Assembly (NCBI GenBank): GCA_020216925.1
Contig: JAIWOL010000006.1
Span: 1-10,000, forward strand
From: Thiobacillus sp.
GTDB lineage: Bacteria > Pseudomonadota > Gammaproteobacteria > Burkholderiales > Thiobacillaceae
Length of the DNA stretch: 10,000 nucleotides
Direction of reading: 5' to 3'
Of this stretch, positions 1 to 7,166 are shown one piece after another (the stretch's first letter is position 1; each line of letters begins with the position of its first letter). Under the pieces are notes generated by a model, which saw only the letters and a program-made list of their open reading frames with translations, searched no databases and was not told the origin of the DNA. The translations under genes and the position numbers were made by a program.

Positions 1-38
1 TGATAGAGCGCGAGCTGGTCTTCTAAGCCTTGCTGCAT
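1..38 (-). CDS. Start of an unidentified gene cut by the left edge, possibly ccoG
   Basis: An ATG at 38-36 is preceded by a good ribosome binding site (GGAAGGA, 4 bases before the ATG) and opens a frame reading MQQGLEDQLALY before the window ends. Only 12 full codons are visible, so the product cannot be identified from sequence. In many proteobacteria the gene after ccoNOQP encodes CcoG/RdxA, a membrane ferredoxin-like protein involved in copper handling for cbb3 assembly. Some CcoG proteins begin with a short acidic stretch ending in a similar LY sequence, so ccoG is a reasonable guess from position. It is separated from ccoP by a strong hairpin, so it may be transcribed mainly from elsewhere or by read-through. 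Confidence 0.45.
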   Translation of the reverse strand, partial: MQQGLEDQLALY

Positions 39-59
39 GATTCCTTCCGGAAATCGAAT

Positions 60-89
60 GCAAAAGCCCCCGAGAACGGGGGCTTTTGC
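60..89 (-). terminator. Rho-independent terminator after ccoP
   Basis: A perfect 12-bp inverted repeat (60-71 and 78-89) with a 6-base loop lies 17 bases after the ccoP stop codon. The stem has a run of five G-C pairs next to four A-T pairs, so a T tract follows the GC core when read on either strand. It is well placed to end the ccoNOQP transcript. It lies upstream of the start codon at 38, so it should separate that gene from the operon at least partly. Confidence 0.88.
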
Positions 90-106
90 GTCAGTTGCGT
101 CCCGAT

Positions 107-1027
107 TTAGAGGCCACCGCCCAGTTCGTGAACGTAGACCGTCAAAACCTTGATCTGTTCGGGTGACAGACGTCCTGCCCAGGCAGGCATCACGCCTTTG
201 TTGAGGCCACCGGCAATCACGTTGCGAATTGCCGCCACTTTGGCTTCGTCCCCCTGCGCTGCCGGGACATTGGCCCATAACCAGACCTTGTCGGTCAGGT
301 TGGGCGCGCCGATTTCCTTGCGCCCTTTTGCATCCTCGCCGTGGCAGTAGAAGCAGGCAGCGGTTTCGCTGTGGAACAGGACATCGCCGGCGCGCGCCTT
401 GGCGGCATCGTGCGCCATGCCGGCCATGCTCGCCACATAGTTGGCGAGCGCGTCGATCTGGTCGGCTGCCAGCACTTCGCTGAAAGCGGGCATGTAGCCG
501 CGACGGCCCTGCATGAGCGTTTCGTGGATCTTGTCGAACGATCCGCCGTATAGCCAGTCGTCATCGGTCAGGTTGGGGAAAAAGCCGACCACACCCTGGC
601 CGCCCGACTGGTGGCAAGGCGCACAGTTGTCGGCGAACAGCGCCTTGCCGGCGGAGAGAATGAAGCCATTCATTTCCGGGTCTTTGGCAATCTGTTCATA
701 CGACATGGAGGCGACCTTGTCGAAGTAAGGCTTCTGCGCTGCCGCCGCCTCGTTGAGATCGGCCAGCAGCAGGGCGCGGGTATTCCAGCTGTGCGTCTTG
801 GTTTCGCCTTCGCTGTTGACATAGGTCACGTTGCTGACGCCGCCGATCCAGCCTTTGCCAAACGGCCACGAAGGATAGATCGTCCAGTAGACGATCGCGA
901 ACACGACCGTGGCATAAAACGTGTACACCCACCACGTCGGCAGCGGATTGTTGTATTCCTGCAGGTCGCCATCCCAGGCATGGCCAGTGGTCTGAACAGT
1001 CTGGGATTGTAGTTTTTGATCGCTCAT
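107..1027 (-). CDS. ccoP: cbb3-type cytochrome c oxidase subunit III, diheme cytochrome c (CcoP)
   Basis: CcoP is the membrane-anchored diheme c-type subunit that passes electrons from soluble cytochrome c to CcoO and on to the CcoN catalytic site. The 306-residue protein has the usual length and layout: a short cytoplasmic N-terminus with the family-typical DGDLQEYNNPLPTWW stretch (19-33), one membrane helix at about 33-51, then two cytochrome c domains. The heme-binding motifs are CAPCH (135-139) and CFYCH (225-229). Likely axial methionines are M179 in GYMPAF and M280 in GVMPAW. The ATG overlaps the ccoQ stop codon (ATGA, 1024-1027), with AAGGA upstream inside ccoQ, so translation is coupled. 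It is the last gene of the operon and is followed by a terminator. Identification is secure. Confidence 0.97.
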   Translation of the reverse strand: MSDQKLQSQTVQTTGHAWDGDLQEYNNPLPTWWVYTFYATVVFAIVYWTIYPSWPFGKGWIGGVSNVTYVNSEGETKTHSWNTRALLLADLNEAAAAQKPYFDKVASMSYEQIAKDPEMNGFILSAGKALFADNCAPCHQSGGQGVVGFFPNLTDDDWLYGGSFDKIHETLMQGRRGYMPAFSEVLAADQIDALANYVASMAGMAHDAAKARAGDVLFHSETAACFYCHGEDAKGRKEIGAPNLTDKVWLWANVPAAQGDEAKVAAIRNVIAGGLNKGVMPAWAGRLSPEQIKVLTVYVHELGGGL

Positions 1028-1209
1028 TGCTTGTCCTTCGTGCCCGTCTCGTCGTCGAGGAAAGGGATATCCCGGTACGACTCGAGTTTCTGGCTCCGCT
1101 TTTTGCTGCCGTAAACGTAAATCACGATACCCATGAAGGTAACGAAAAATATGATCAGCGCGAGCGGCTTGGTGTTTTCGGGTTTAGAGAACCACAGCAG
1201 CCACTCCAT
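1024..1209 (-). CDS. ccoQ: cbb3-type oxidase small subunit CcoQ
   Basis: This 61-residue protein has one membrane helix (about 17-34) followed by a charged C-terminal tail containing RDIPFLDDE, as is common in CcoQ/FixQ proteins. CcoQ is a non-catalytic subunit of cbb3 oxidase that helps stabilise the complex and its association with CcoP. The start is supported by GGAGG four bases before the ATG. It sits 11 bases after ccoO and overlaps ccoP by 4 bp, which is the canonical position. Sequence conservation in this family is low, so the call rests on length, topology and the ccoO-ccoP setting, which together are convincing. Confidence 0.93.
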   Translation of the reverse strand: MEWLLWFSKPENTKPLALIIFFVTFMGIVIYVYGSKKRSQKLESYRDIPFLDDETGTKDKQ

Positions 1210-1220
1210 AGCGCCTCCGA

Positions 1221-1964
1221 TCAGCGGTCGCTAACGAACGCGTCGTCACTGTACTTGCTGAAATCAACCATCGTGCCCAGCACTTGCAGGTAGGCCACCA
1301 AAGCGTCCATTTCCGAAATACCGGAACGGTCGCCGTCGTAGTTGCCGAAGTTGGCCTGCTCGACCAGATTTTTCTGGGCATCGGGAATGTGCAGCTGTTT
1401 GGCCACCGTCTCGCCGAATTTCGTGACGTTGGCCTCATATTCGGCCTGGGTCAGCGAGTACGGCACGCCGACCTTGCGCAATGCCTTCATGCGGCCCGCC
1501 ACGTCGGAGATGTCGAGCGGCGACATGAGCCAGGGGTAATTCGGCATCACCGATTCAGGCACCATCGAACGCGGCGCGATCAAGTGCTGCACGTGCCATT
1601 CGTTCGAGTACTTGCCGCCGACCCGGGCGAGGTCCGGGCCGGTACGCTTGGAACCCCACTGGAAGGGATGGTCGTACTGCGACTCGGCGGCCAGCGAGTA
1701 GTGGCCGTAGCGCAGCTTCTCGTCGCGGAACGGGCGGATCATCTGCGAGTGGCAGGTGTAGCAGCCTTCGCGAATGTAGATGTCGCGGCCGCGCTGTTCC
1801 AGCGGCGTGTACGGACGCACCCCTTCGACTTTCTCGATGGTTTTATCGATGAAAAACAGCGGGGCGATTTCCACCAGGCCGCCGACGCTGATCGCCAGCA
1901 TGGTCAACACGGCCATCAGGCCGATGTTGGTCTCGATCCATTCGTGTTTGAAATTGAAGTTCAT
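1221..1964 (-). CDS. ccoO: cbb3-type cytochrome c oxidase subunit II, monoheme cytochrome c (CcoO)
   Basis: CcoO is the monoheme membrane-anchored cytochrome c subunit that relays electrons from CcoP to heme b in CcoN. The 247-residue protein has an N-terminal membrane anchor (about 13-30) and a periplasmic domain with CYTCH heme attachment (68-72) in the family signature [14 protein letters not shown]. Further hallmarks are [11 protein letters not shown] (107-117) and SVMPNYPW (138-145), where M140 is the probable axial ligand. GGAAAG lies 7 bases upstream of the ATG, and the gene follows ccoN by 18 bases. There are no signs of truncation or frameshift. Identification is secure. Confidence 0.97.
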   Translation of the reverse strand: MNFNFKHEWIETNIGLMAVLTMLAISVGGLVEIAPLFFIDKTIEKVEGVRPYTPLEQRGRDIYIREGCYTCHSQMIRPFRDEKLRYGHYSLAAESQYDHPFQWGSKRTGPDLARVGGKYSNEWHVQHLIAPRSMVPESVMPNYPWLMSPLDISDVAGRMKALRKVGVPYSLTQAEYEANVTKFGETVAKQLHIPDAQKNLVEQANFGNYDGDRSGISEMDALVAYLQVLGTMVDFSKYSDDAFVSDR

Positions 1965-1982
1965 CGTGCATCTTTCCGGTTG

Positions 1983-3440
1983 TCAGGCGTGCGCCATCTT
2001 TGCCGCCAGTTTGGCTTCGAGCGCTGCGGCCTCGCGCTTGCCCTGGCGGATGGTCATGAACATGTTGTAGGTCATGAGCACCGCGCCTGACAGGAAAAAC
2101 ATCCCGCCGATGGCACGCATGGCATAGAAGGGCATCATCGCGGCGACCGATTCGACGAACGAGTACTGCAGGTTGCCGAACTCGTCGAAGGCGCGCCACA
2201 TCAGGCCCTGGGTAATGCCCGAAATCCACATGGCGACGATGTAGAGCACGATGCCGATGGTGGCTAGCCAGAAGTGCCATTCGACCAGTTTCTGGCTGTA
2301 TACCTTGGTGTCCCAGAGCTTGGGCATCATGTGATACAGCGAGCCGAACGAGATCATCGCGACCCAGCCCAACGCGCCCGAATGCACGTGGCCGACGGTC
2401 CAGTCGGTGTAGTGCGAGAGCGCGTTGACTTCCTTCAGGGACATCATCGGGCCTTCGAATGTGCTCATGCCGTAGAACGACAGCGCGACGATCATGAAGC
2501 GCATCACCGGGTCGGTGCGCAGCTTGTCCCACGCGCCGGAGAGGGTCATGATGCCGTTGATCATGCCGCCCCACGACGGCATCAGGAGCAGGATCGAAAA
2601 CGCAGCGGCCAAGGAGGACGTCCAGTCCGGCAGCGCGGTCCAGTGCAGGTGGTGCGCACCGACCCACATGTACATGAAACCCAGCGCCCAGAAGTGGACG
2701 ATCGACAGCCGGTACGAATAAATCGGGCGGCCCGCCTGCTTGGGCACGAAGTAGTACATCATCCCGAGGAAGGCCGCAGTCAGGAAGAAACCGACCGCGT
2801 TGTGCCCGTACCACCATTGCGTCATCGCGTCCTGCGTGCCGGCGAACAGGCTGTACGACTTCATCGAGAAGAGGTCGACCGGCATCGCCAGGTTGTTGAA
2901 GGTATGCAGCAGCGCGGTTGCCAGAATGAAGGCCAGATAGAACCAGTTCGCAACATAAATGTGCGGCTGCTTGCGGCGCATGATGGTGCCGACGAACAGG
3001 ATCAGGTAGGTCACCCACACCACTTCGATCAGGAGATCGATGGGCCATTCCATCTCGGCGTATTCACGACCCTGCGAGTACCCGCCCAGATAGGACAGCC
3101 CCGCGAGCAGAATGACGGCCTGCCATCCCCAGAAAGTGAAACTGGCCATGCCGTCCGAGATCAGACGGGTCTGGCAGGTACGCTGCACCACGTAATACGA
3201 GGTGGCAAACAATGCCGAGCCGCCAAAGCCGAAAATCACCGAGGTGGTATGCACCGGGCGGAATCGTCCAAAGGAGAAATATGGGCTGTCGAAGTTCAGG
3301 AACGGCCAGGCCAGCTCGGAGGCGATGTACACTCCAACAAACATGCCGATGACCGCCCAGACGAGCGCCATGACGGAAAATTTCTTGACGATGTCGAAGT
3401 TGTATTGCTCAACCCCGGAATAGGACGTGCTCGCCGCCAT
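1983..3440 (-). CDS. ccoN: cbb3-type cytochrome c oxidase catalytic subunit I (CcoN)
   Basis: CcoN is the catalytic subunit of the high-affinity proton-pumping oxidase. It holds low-spin heme b and the heme b3-CuB centre where oxygen is reduced. In the 485-residue protein visible ligand candidates are H64 ([10 protein letters not shown]) and H353 for low-spin heme b, H351 for heme b3 ([10 protein letters not shown]), and H213 ([11 protein letters not shown]), H263 and H264 (VGAHHLHW) for CuB. Y257 ([10 protein letters not shown]) has the spacing expected of the tyrosine cross-linked to the CuB histidine in this family. About 12 hydrophobic helices are present. The ATG at 3440 is preferred over an in-frame GTG at 3464 because AGGAG lies six bases upstream and the protein then begins like other CcoN proteins. 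It is the first gene of ccoNOQP, with a candidate promoter at 3532-3561. Confidence 0.97.
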   Translation of the reverse strand: MAASTSYSGVEQYNFDIVKKFSVMALVWAVIGMFVGVYIASELAWPFLNFDSPYFSFGRFRPVHTTSVIFGFGGSALFATSYYVVQRTCQTRLISDGMASFTFWGWQAVILLAGLSYLGGYSQGREYAEMEWPIDLLIEVVWVTYLILFVGTIMRRKQPHIYVANWFYLAFILATALLHTFNNLAMPVDLFSMKSYSLFAGTQDAMTQWWYGHNAVGFFLTAAFLGMMYYFVPKQAGRPIYSYRLSIVHFWALGFMYMWVGAHHLHWTALPDWTSSLAAAFSILLLMPSWGGMINGIMTLSGAWDKLRTDPVMRFMIVALSFYGMSTFEGPMMSLKEVNALSHYTDWTVGHVHSGALGWVAMISFGSLYHMMPKLWDTKVYSQKLVEWHFWLATIGIVLYIVAMWISGITQGLMWRAFDEFGNLQYSFVESVAAMMPFYAMRAIGGMFFLSGAVLMTYNMFMTIRQGKREAAALEAKLAAKMAHA

Positions 3441-3446
3441 TGATCG

Positions 3447-3451
3447 CTCCT
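3447..3451 (-). promoter_or_regulatory. Ribosome binding site fixing the ccoN start
   Basis: The minus strand reads AGGAG six bases before the ATG at 3440. This favours that ATG over the in-frame GTG eight codons upstream, whose own upstream sequence has no comparable purine-rich site. Confidence 0.75.
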
Positions 3452-3504
3452 GATCGTTCACCAAAACACGGACGGACGCGGGTACGCCCGAACGCTGCGG
3501 AACA

Positions 3505-3540
3505 GCATATGCTTATATTAATAACTACAATATTATATGC
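3505..3540 (-). promoter_or_regulatory. AT-rich block around the probable ccoN transcription start
   Basis: This 36-base stretch is strikingly AT-rich against GC-rich surroundings. Its ends are inverted copies (GCATAT at 3505-3510 and ATATGC at 3535-3540), and ATATTA occurs twice inside it as a direct repeat. The candidate -10 element lies in its right end, so the block would cover the melting region and early transcribed sequence. It could simply aid promoter opening, or it could hold a regulator site. Function is inferred only from composition and position. Confidence 0.4.
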
Positions 3541-3561
3541 CACTGCGTCATCATGTCGCAA
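3532..3561 (-). promoter_or_regulatory. Candidate sigma70-type promoter for ccoNOQP
   Basis: Read on the minus strand, TTGCGA (3561-3556, four of six matches to the -35 consensus) is followed after 18 bases by TATAAT (3537-3532, a perfect -10). Transcription would start near 3525, giving a leader of about 85 bases before ccoN. It lies immediately downstream of the SCO gene stop codon, so the cbb3 operon can be controlled separately from the upstream genes. I saw no FNR-type TTGAT-N4-ATCAA box, although such boxes commonly control ccoN in other proteobacteria. Confidence 0.6.
3544..3560. promoter_or_regulatory. Near-perfect 17-bp dyad over the ccoN -35/spacer, candidate operator
   Basis: On the minus strand this reads TGCGACATGATGACGCA, symmetrical around 3552 with seven of eight base pairs matched and one central unpaired base. 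It covers most of the candidate -35 element and the upstream part of the spacer. That is a position where a bound dimer would block or remodel RNA polymerase. It has almost no loop, so it is more likely a protein-binding dyad than a hairpin. The regulator is unknown; the nearby Rrf2 protein is one candidate. Confidence 0.4.
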
Positions 3562-3572
3562 GATAGAAGTGC

Positions 3573-4166
3573 TCAGGAGCCGCCGAGCAAGGTCTTCAAA
3601 TCCTGGGCGATATCGTCCGGCCGGCTGCCGTAGGCAATGAGCAGACGAAGTTTTCCTTGAGGATCATAGACGTAGGTGCCGGCACTATGGTCTATGAGAT
3701 AGTCGTCTGCGGCCTTGACCGCCGTTTTTTGATAGACCACCTTGTATTCGCTCGCCAGGGCCTTCAAGGTGGCTGCATCGGTATACATGCCCAGAAAGCG
3801 GGGATCAAAGGCGGGCACAAACTCGCGCAGCATCTCGGGACTGTCCCGCTCGGGATCAACGGTCACGAAAATGACCTGCACCCTGTCCCCCAACGGCCCC
3901 AGCGCACGCAGCGCCGCGGCAAAATCGGCCAGCGTGGTGGGACACACATCCGGGCAATAGGTGTAACCAAAAAAGATTGCGACGGCCTTGCCACGAAAAT
4001 CGGCCAGCGTCCGCGTCTTGCCGTTGTGGTCGGTCAGCCGGAAATCCCGTGCAAATGAGGCACCGGTGATGTCCGTCGCCTTGAACACGGCAGGCGCAGG
4101 GGCGGGCTGACACCCGCCCAGCGCGAGCAGGGCCGCCAAGCCAGCCATGAGATGACGAAGCTTCAC
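3573..4166 (-). CDS. SCO1/SenC/PrrC-family copper chaperone lipoprotein
   Basis: SCO proteins are membrane-tethered thioredoxin-fold proteins that bind copper and deliver it to, or reduce, the CuA site of cytochrome oxidase; some also aid cbb3 assembly. The 197-residue protein begins with a lipoprotein signal ending LALGGC (C19 as the lipidated residue). The metal-binding set is complete: CPDVC (C71, C75) in GYTYCPDVCPTTL and H160 in IDHSAGTYVYD. VTVDPERDSPE (101-111) is also typical of the family. The chosen GTG start at 4166 overlaps the stop of the upstream regulator (GTGA) and yields a full signal peptide; an ATG six codons inside (4148) has no clear ribosome site. Its position after ctaB matches betaproteobacterial cox clusters, apart from the intervening regulator. 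Confidence 0.94.
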   Translation of the reverse strand: MKLRHLMAGLAALLALGGCQPAPAPAVFKATDITGASFARDFRLTDHNGKTRTLADFRGKAVAIFFGYTYCPDVCPTTLADFAAALRALGPLGDRVQVIFVTVDPERDSPEMLREFVPAFDPRFLGMYTDAATLKALASEYKVVYQKTAVKAADDYLIDHSAGTYVYDPQGKLRLLIAYGSRPDDIAQDLKTLLGGS

Positions 4167-4627
4167 GCCTTGATCTGCTCGAACAGGCGGCCTGGCACAT
4201 CCGCCAGCCGGTATTTGCCGGACTCGACCGCCTTGGCCAGTTTTTCCATCGTCGTATCCTGCAACAGGTCGAGGATTTTCTTTTTCACCGGGACCCAGCG
4301 GAAATGCAGCGGGCAAGCGGTTTCGTCGCTGCACTTTTTCAAACCCAGCAGGCAGCTCTCCGTGAACGCGGGGCCTTCGGTCAGCAGCAAAATCTCCATC
4401 AGCGTGATCTGCTCGCCGGATTCGCGCAGACAGAATCCGCCGAGACGCCCCCGGAACGAGAACAGCAGATTGCCTTTGGCAAGACTTTGCAGGATTTTCG
4501 CCAGATAGGGCGCAGGCACCCCAAGTTTGGCGGCGATATCCTTGTTGAGCACGGGTGTGGCGGTCGGCTGGGTGGCCATGTAGATCAAGGCCTGCACGGC
4601 ATACTGGCTGGTTCGGGAGAGAATCAT
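4163..4627 (-). CDS. Rrf2-family transcriptional regulator with probable Fe-S cluster ligands
   Basis: Rrf2 proteins (IscR, NsrR, RirA and relatives) are dimeric winged-helix regulators, many of which sense iron, nitric oxide, oxygen or redox state through an Fe-S cluster. This 154-residue protein shows the family N-terminus (MILSRTSQYAVQALIYMA), the helix-turn-helix with LGVPAPYLAKILQSLAKG (35-52) and the wing GRLGGFCL (60-67). Three cysteines, C92, C99 and C105, lie where cluster ligands occur in IscR and NsrR; C66 is additional. The segment CSDETACPLHFRW (99-111) occurs in a broad unnamed subgroup, so I do not assign IscR or NsrR. It overlaps the SCO gene by 4 bp (GTGA) and has its own candidate promoter. 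Likely targets are itself, SCO and perhaps ccoN; this is inferred from position only. Confidence 0.9.
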   Translation of the reverse strand: MILSRTSQYAVQALIYMATQPTATPVLNKDIAAKLGVPAPYLAKILQSLAKGNLLFSFRGRLGGFCLRESGEQITLMEILLLTEGPAFTESCLLGLKKCSDETACPLHFRWVPVKKKILDLLQDTTMEKLAKAVESGKYRLADVPGRLFEQIKA

Positions 4628-4656
4628 CTCGCGGCCCTGATGACAGGTGGGGCCTT

Positions 4657-4685
4657 AATATAAAATAAACCCGTCCGAATATCCA
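4657..4685 (-). promoter_or_regulatory. Candidate promoter for the regulator-SCO pair
   Basis: The minus strand reads TGGATA (4685-4680, four of six to the -35 consensus), a 17-base spacer, then TATATT (4662-4657, five of six to -10). Transcription would start near 4650, leaving a leader of about 23 bases. The gap between ctaB and the regulator (4628-4709, 82 bases) is notably AT-rich around this element. No terminator is visible after ctaB, so read-through from the assembly operon is also possible. Confidence 0.5.
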
Positions 4686-4709
4686 GTTAATATGTTCTTG
4701 CGGTTGGAA

Positions 4710-5618
4710 TCAGAGGGGTACGGGTAGATGCCAATAATGATCCAGCAGCATCACAGCAAACAATAAACTGAGATACAGAATCGAGAACCGGAAGGTTTCC
4801 CTGGCCAGGGCATCCGAGTAAGCCCGCCACAACCGCCAACCGTAATGGACGAAACGCGCGCCAAGCAGCAAGGCGCCGCCCAGATAGACCCAGCCCCCCA
4901 TCCCGGTAGCCACGGGCAGCAATGCGACCGCAAACAACAGCACGGTGTACAGCAATACCTGGAATCGTGTGTAGGCCTCGCCATGGGTGACCGGCAGCAT
5001 GGGCAGTCCGGCACGGGCGTATTCGTCTCTGCGATATAGCGCCAGCGCCCAGAAATGGGGTGGCGTCCACGCAAAGATGATGAGAAACAGCAGCAGGGCA
5101 TCGTGATGCACCTCGCCGGTGGCGGCCACCCAGCCCAGAACCGGGGGCATCGCGCCCGACGCGCCGCCGATCACGATGTTCTGCGGCGTCAGCGGCTTGA
5201 GGATGGCGGTGTAGATGATCGCGTACCCTACAAAGGTGGCGAGCGTGAGCCACATGGTGAGCGGGTTCACAAACGCATACAGCAGCAGCAGCCCGCCGCC
5301 GCCCACCACAGCCGAGAAAACGAGGGTCTGAGCGCTGGTGAGATCGCCGCGTGGCAAAGGGCGGGCGCGGGTGCGCGCCATGACAGCGTCGATCTTTTGT
5401 TCGATCAGGCAATTGAACGCTGCCGCCGCGCCCGCAACCAGCGCGATTCCCAGGGTGCCCGCCAACAGGGCAGACCACGCGGGCCAGCCCGGCACGGCGA
5501 GAAACATGCCGATCACGGCAGTAAAGACAATGAGACTGACCACGCGCAATTTGCACAGCGCCAGAAATTGCTGGCAGCGGCAGGCCGCCCCCTGCACCAT
5601 CAGGTTTTCCAGGCTCAT
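4710..5618 (-). CDS. ctaB: Protoheme IX farnesyltransferase (heme O synthase)
   Basis: CtaB adds a farnesyl group from farnesyl diphosphate to heme B, making heme O, the precursor of heme A. It is a UbiA-superfamily membrane prenyltransferase. The 302-residue protein has the diphosphate/Mg-binding motif NCLIEQKID (69-77) followed by [10 protein letters not shown] (82-91), the second conserved region [17 protein letters not shown] (185-201) and GLPMLPV (204-210), plus multiple membrane helices. The ATG at 5618 is chosen because it forms an ATGA overlap with the ctaA stop; an in-frame ATG nine codons upstream (5645) would lie deeper in ctaA. The coupling fits its work, since CtaB product is the substrate of CtaA. 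Confidence 0.96.
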   Translation of the reverse strand: MSLENLMVQGAACRCQQFLALCKLRVVSLIVFTAVIGMFLAVPGWPAWSALLAGTLGIALVAGAAAAFNCLIEQKIDAVMARTRARPLPRGDLTSAQTLVFSAVVGGGGLLLLYAFVNPLTMWLTLATFVGYAIIYTAILKPLTPQNIVIGGASGAMPPVLGWVAATGEVHHDALLLFLIIFAWTPPHFWALALYRRDEYARAGLPMLPVTHGEAYTRFQVLLYTVLLFAVALLPVATGMGGWVYLGGALLLGARFVHYGWRLWRAYSDALARETFRFSILYLSLLFAVMLLDHYWHLPVPL

Positions 5619-6598
5619 CTTCTGCGCACCCGAAAATTCAGCCACACCAGCGCACAGAGCAAGCAGGCGGCGCCCGCGTTGTGTGCCACGGCGAGCGGGA
5701 GCGGCAGACTGAGCAACACATTGCCGATGCCCAGCGACACCTGCAGCACCAGCAGCCCCCCGATGGCCAGTCCCAGCGTGGCGTAACCCGGTGCCCGCAA
5801 CAGGCGCACGACCAGCACGGACAGGACAAGCACCACGACCCCCGCCATCAGGCGATGCACCCAGTGGATGGCGGTCAGTGCCGCCATCGGCAGCAGTTCA
5901 CCTGTAGCCGTCTCCCCCAGTTCGCGATGCAGGGTGTAGGCATGCTCGAAATCCATGGGTGGCACCCACTGCCCCTGGCAGAGCGGAAAATCCGTGCAGG
6001 CAAGTGCCGCATAGTTGGTGCTGACCCACCCTCCCAGGGCAATCTGCACGACCACCAGCAACAGGCCGAACATGGCGGCACCCCGCAGGTGGTTCGCCTG
6101 GGCAAAGTAGGCGTGGCCCGACTGACCGCGCTCGCGCAGCCACAACCACAGCAGCAGCGATACCGTGGCCATCCCGCCCAGCAGATGTGCCGAGACGATC
6201 AGGGGTTTGAGCAGCCAGGTCACCGTCCACATGCCCAGCAATGCCTGAAAAATGATCAGCGCCAGCAGCAGCACGGGTAACACCGGGCCGCCCTGGGTTT
6301 CCCGCCGCAGACGCCAGCCCGCAAAGGCAATCGCCAGAACCAGCAGACCCAGCGTGCCCGCCAGGTAGCGATGCGCCATTTCCTTCCAGGCCTTGGCGTG
6401 CGAGACCGGGCCATGCGGGTCCTCCGCCAGCGCGGCGTCGATCTTGTCAGCGGCATGGTGCGGCGTGAGATGGCCGTAGCATCCCGGCCAGTCAGGACAG
6501 CCCAGCCCCGCATCCGACAGCCGAACATAGGCTCCCAGACTGACCACGCCCAGCGCGAGGATCAGTGTCAGCAGGATCAGCGTGCGGTAGGCAGACAT
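5615..6598 (-). CDS. ctaA: Heme A synthase (COX15/CtaA family)
   Basis: CtaA oxidises the C8 methyl of heme O to a formyl group, giving heme A for aa3-type oxidase. The 327-residue protein has about eight membrane helices in two homologous halves. Conserved histidines are H76 ([10 protein letters not shown], with E73 nearby), H138 (VSAHLLGG), H245 and H248 ([10 protein letters not shown]) and H306 (AVAHNAGA). Two extracytoplasmic cysteine pairs are present, C34/C40 (GCPDWPGC) and C201/C207 (CTDFPLC), matching the class with cysteines in both halves. It begins four bases after the SCO-like gene and overlaps ctaB by 4 bp. Its presence shows that the nearby low-affinity oxidase uses heme A. Confidence 0.96.
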   Translation of the reverse strand: MSAYRTLILLTLILALGVVSLGAYVRLSDAGLGCPDWPGCYGHLTPHHAADKIDAALAEDPHGPVSHAKAWKEMAHRYLAGTLGLLVLAIAFAGWRLRRETQGGPVLPVLLLALIIFQALLGMWTVTWLLKPLIVSAHLLGGMATVSLLLWLWLRERGQSGHAYFAQANHLRGAAMFGLLLVVVQIALGGWVSTNYAALACTDFPLCQGQWVPPMDFEHAYTLHRELGETATGELLPMAALTAIHWVHRLMAGVVVLVLSVLVVRLLRAPGYATLGLAIGGLLVLQVSLGIGNVLLSLPLPLAVAHNAGAACLLCALVWLNFRVRRR

Positions 6599-6602
6599 GG
6601 CA

Positions 6603-7166
6603 TTATCCGATCTGCGAGGCCTTGAGCAGCAGCTTGAGGTCTTTCATCATGCGTCTGGGTTCGGGATTGGCGGGAAAGCGCAGCATCAGGTTGCCCAGAG
6701 GATCGATCAGATAGATATGGGTCGTGCGGTCGCCGCCCGCGGGAAACTGGCCCGAAAAACCGGCATCGGCTGGCCGCCAGACATGCAGTCCGGCATGTTC
6801 GGCCAAAAGGCCGGCGTCGGGCCGGACCGCATCCTCCAGCACCCACAGCCGTTCGATGCGTGACTGCTCCTTGCCCTGTGCAATGCGCGTCTGCCGCATC
6901 AGATAGAGTAGCTGGCGGCAATCGGCATCACACGCACCGCCGCCCAGATGCACCATGACCCATTTGCCCTGCAATGACTCCAGGTCAAACGGTGTGCCAT
7001 CCACCGAGATGCCGGCTGTGTGCGCCAGCGGGGCCACTTTGAGCAGCGTGCCGTAATTGCTGTGTGCCGCCGGGCGCCAGCCGAAGTAGGCAATCCAGGC
7101 CGCGATGACCGGCACCACGAACACAGCGATCAACAGGAGAAATTTTCCGCGTGAAGTCAGGGTCAT
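6603..7166 (-). CDS. Membrane-anchored SCO-like thioredoxin-fold protein of the cox cluster
   Basis: This 187-residue protein has an N-terminal membrane helix (about 9-28) without a lipobox, then a periplasmic domain resembling SCO proteins. After LQGKWVMVHLGG comes CDADC (C79, C83), in the place of the SCO CPxxC copper motif, and later HIYLIDPLGNLMLRFP (150-165) resembles the SCO C-terminal strand. The canonical SCO histidine position is not clearly kept: H150 sits nearer the IYLIDP strand than expected. A protein of this kind is commonly found between SURF1 and ctaA in betaproteobacteria, usually annotated as hypothetical. A role in CuA-site thiol reduction or copper delivery is plausible but inferred. 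It overlaps SURF1 by 4 bp and precedes ctaA by four bases. Confidence 0.8.
   Translation of the reverse strand: MTLTSRGKFLLLIAVFVVPVIAAWIAYFGWRPAAHSNYGTLLKVAPLAHTAGISVDGTPFDLESLQGKWVMVHLGGGACDADCRQLLYLMRQTRIAQGKEQSRIERLWVLEDAVRPDAGLLAEHAGLHVWRPADAGFSGQFPAGGDRTTHIYLIDPLGNLMLRFPANPEPRRMMKDLKLLLKASQIG

Noticed and set aside
1284..2090. A 268-codon plus-strand frame opposite ccoO
   Set aside because: It is antisense to ccoO and the end of ccoN, with no ribosome site or family signature. A similar argument removes the plus-strand frame at 5055-5786.
1843..3048. A 401-codon minus-strand frame overlapping ccoN and ccoO
   Set aside because: It is an alternative frame of ccoN running into ccoO. The low-complexity Arg/Gly/His-rich product has no recognisable features.
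2274..3443. A 389-codon open frame on the plus strand opposite ccoN
   Set aside because: It is antisense to a strongly identified gene. The translation is rich in Arg, His, Gln and Pro, as expected from GC-biased antisense frames, and shows no domain or ribosome site.
3441..3456. Repeated TGATCG near the ccoN start, considered as an FNR/FixK site
   Set aside because: The two copies are direct rather than inverted, do not fit TTGAT-N4-ATCAA, and overlap the ribosome binding site. A chance repeat is more likely.
3544..3560. The 17-bp dyad considered as a terminator for the SCO gene
   Set aside because: It has an almost zero-length loop if fully paired, a mismatch near the middle, and no T tract directly after it, so it does not look like an intrinsic terminator.
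4167..4334. N-terminal extension of the SCO frame upstream of 4166
   Set aside because: It lies entirely inside the regulator gene, places about 56 residues before the lipoprotein signal, and would prevent normal export. The GTG at 4166 overlapping the regulator stop is better.
5619..5645. Upstream ATG for ctaB at 5645
   Set aside because: The ATG at 5618 forms the ATGA overlap with ctaA seen elsewhere in this operon, and the extra nine residues have no support.
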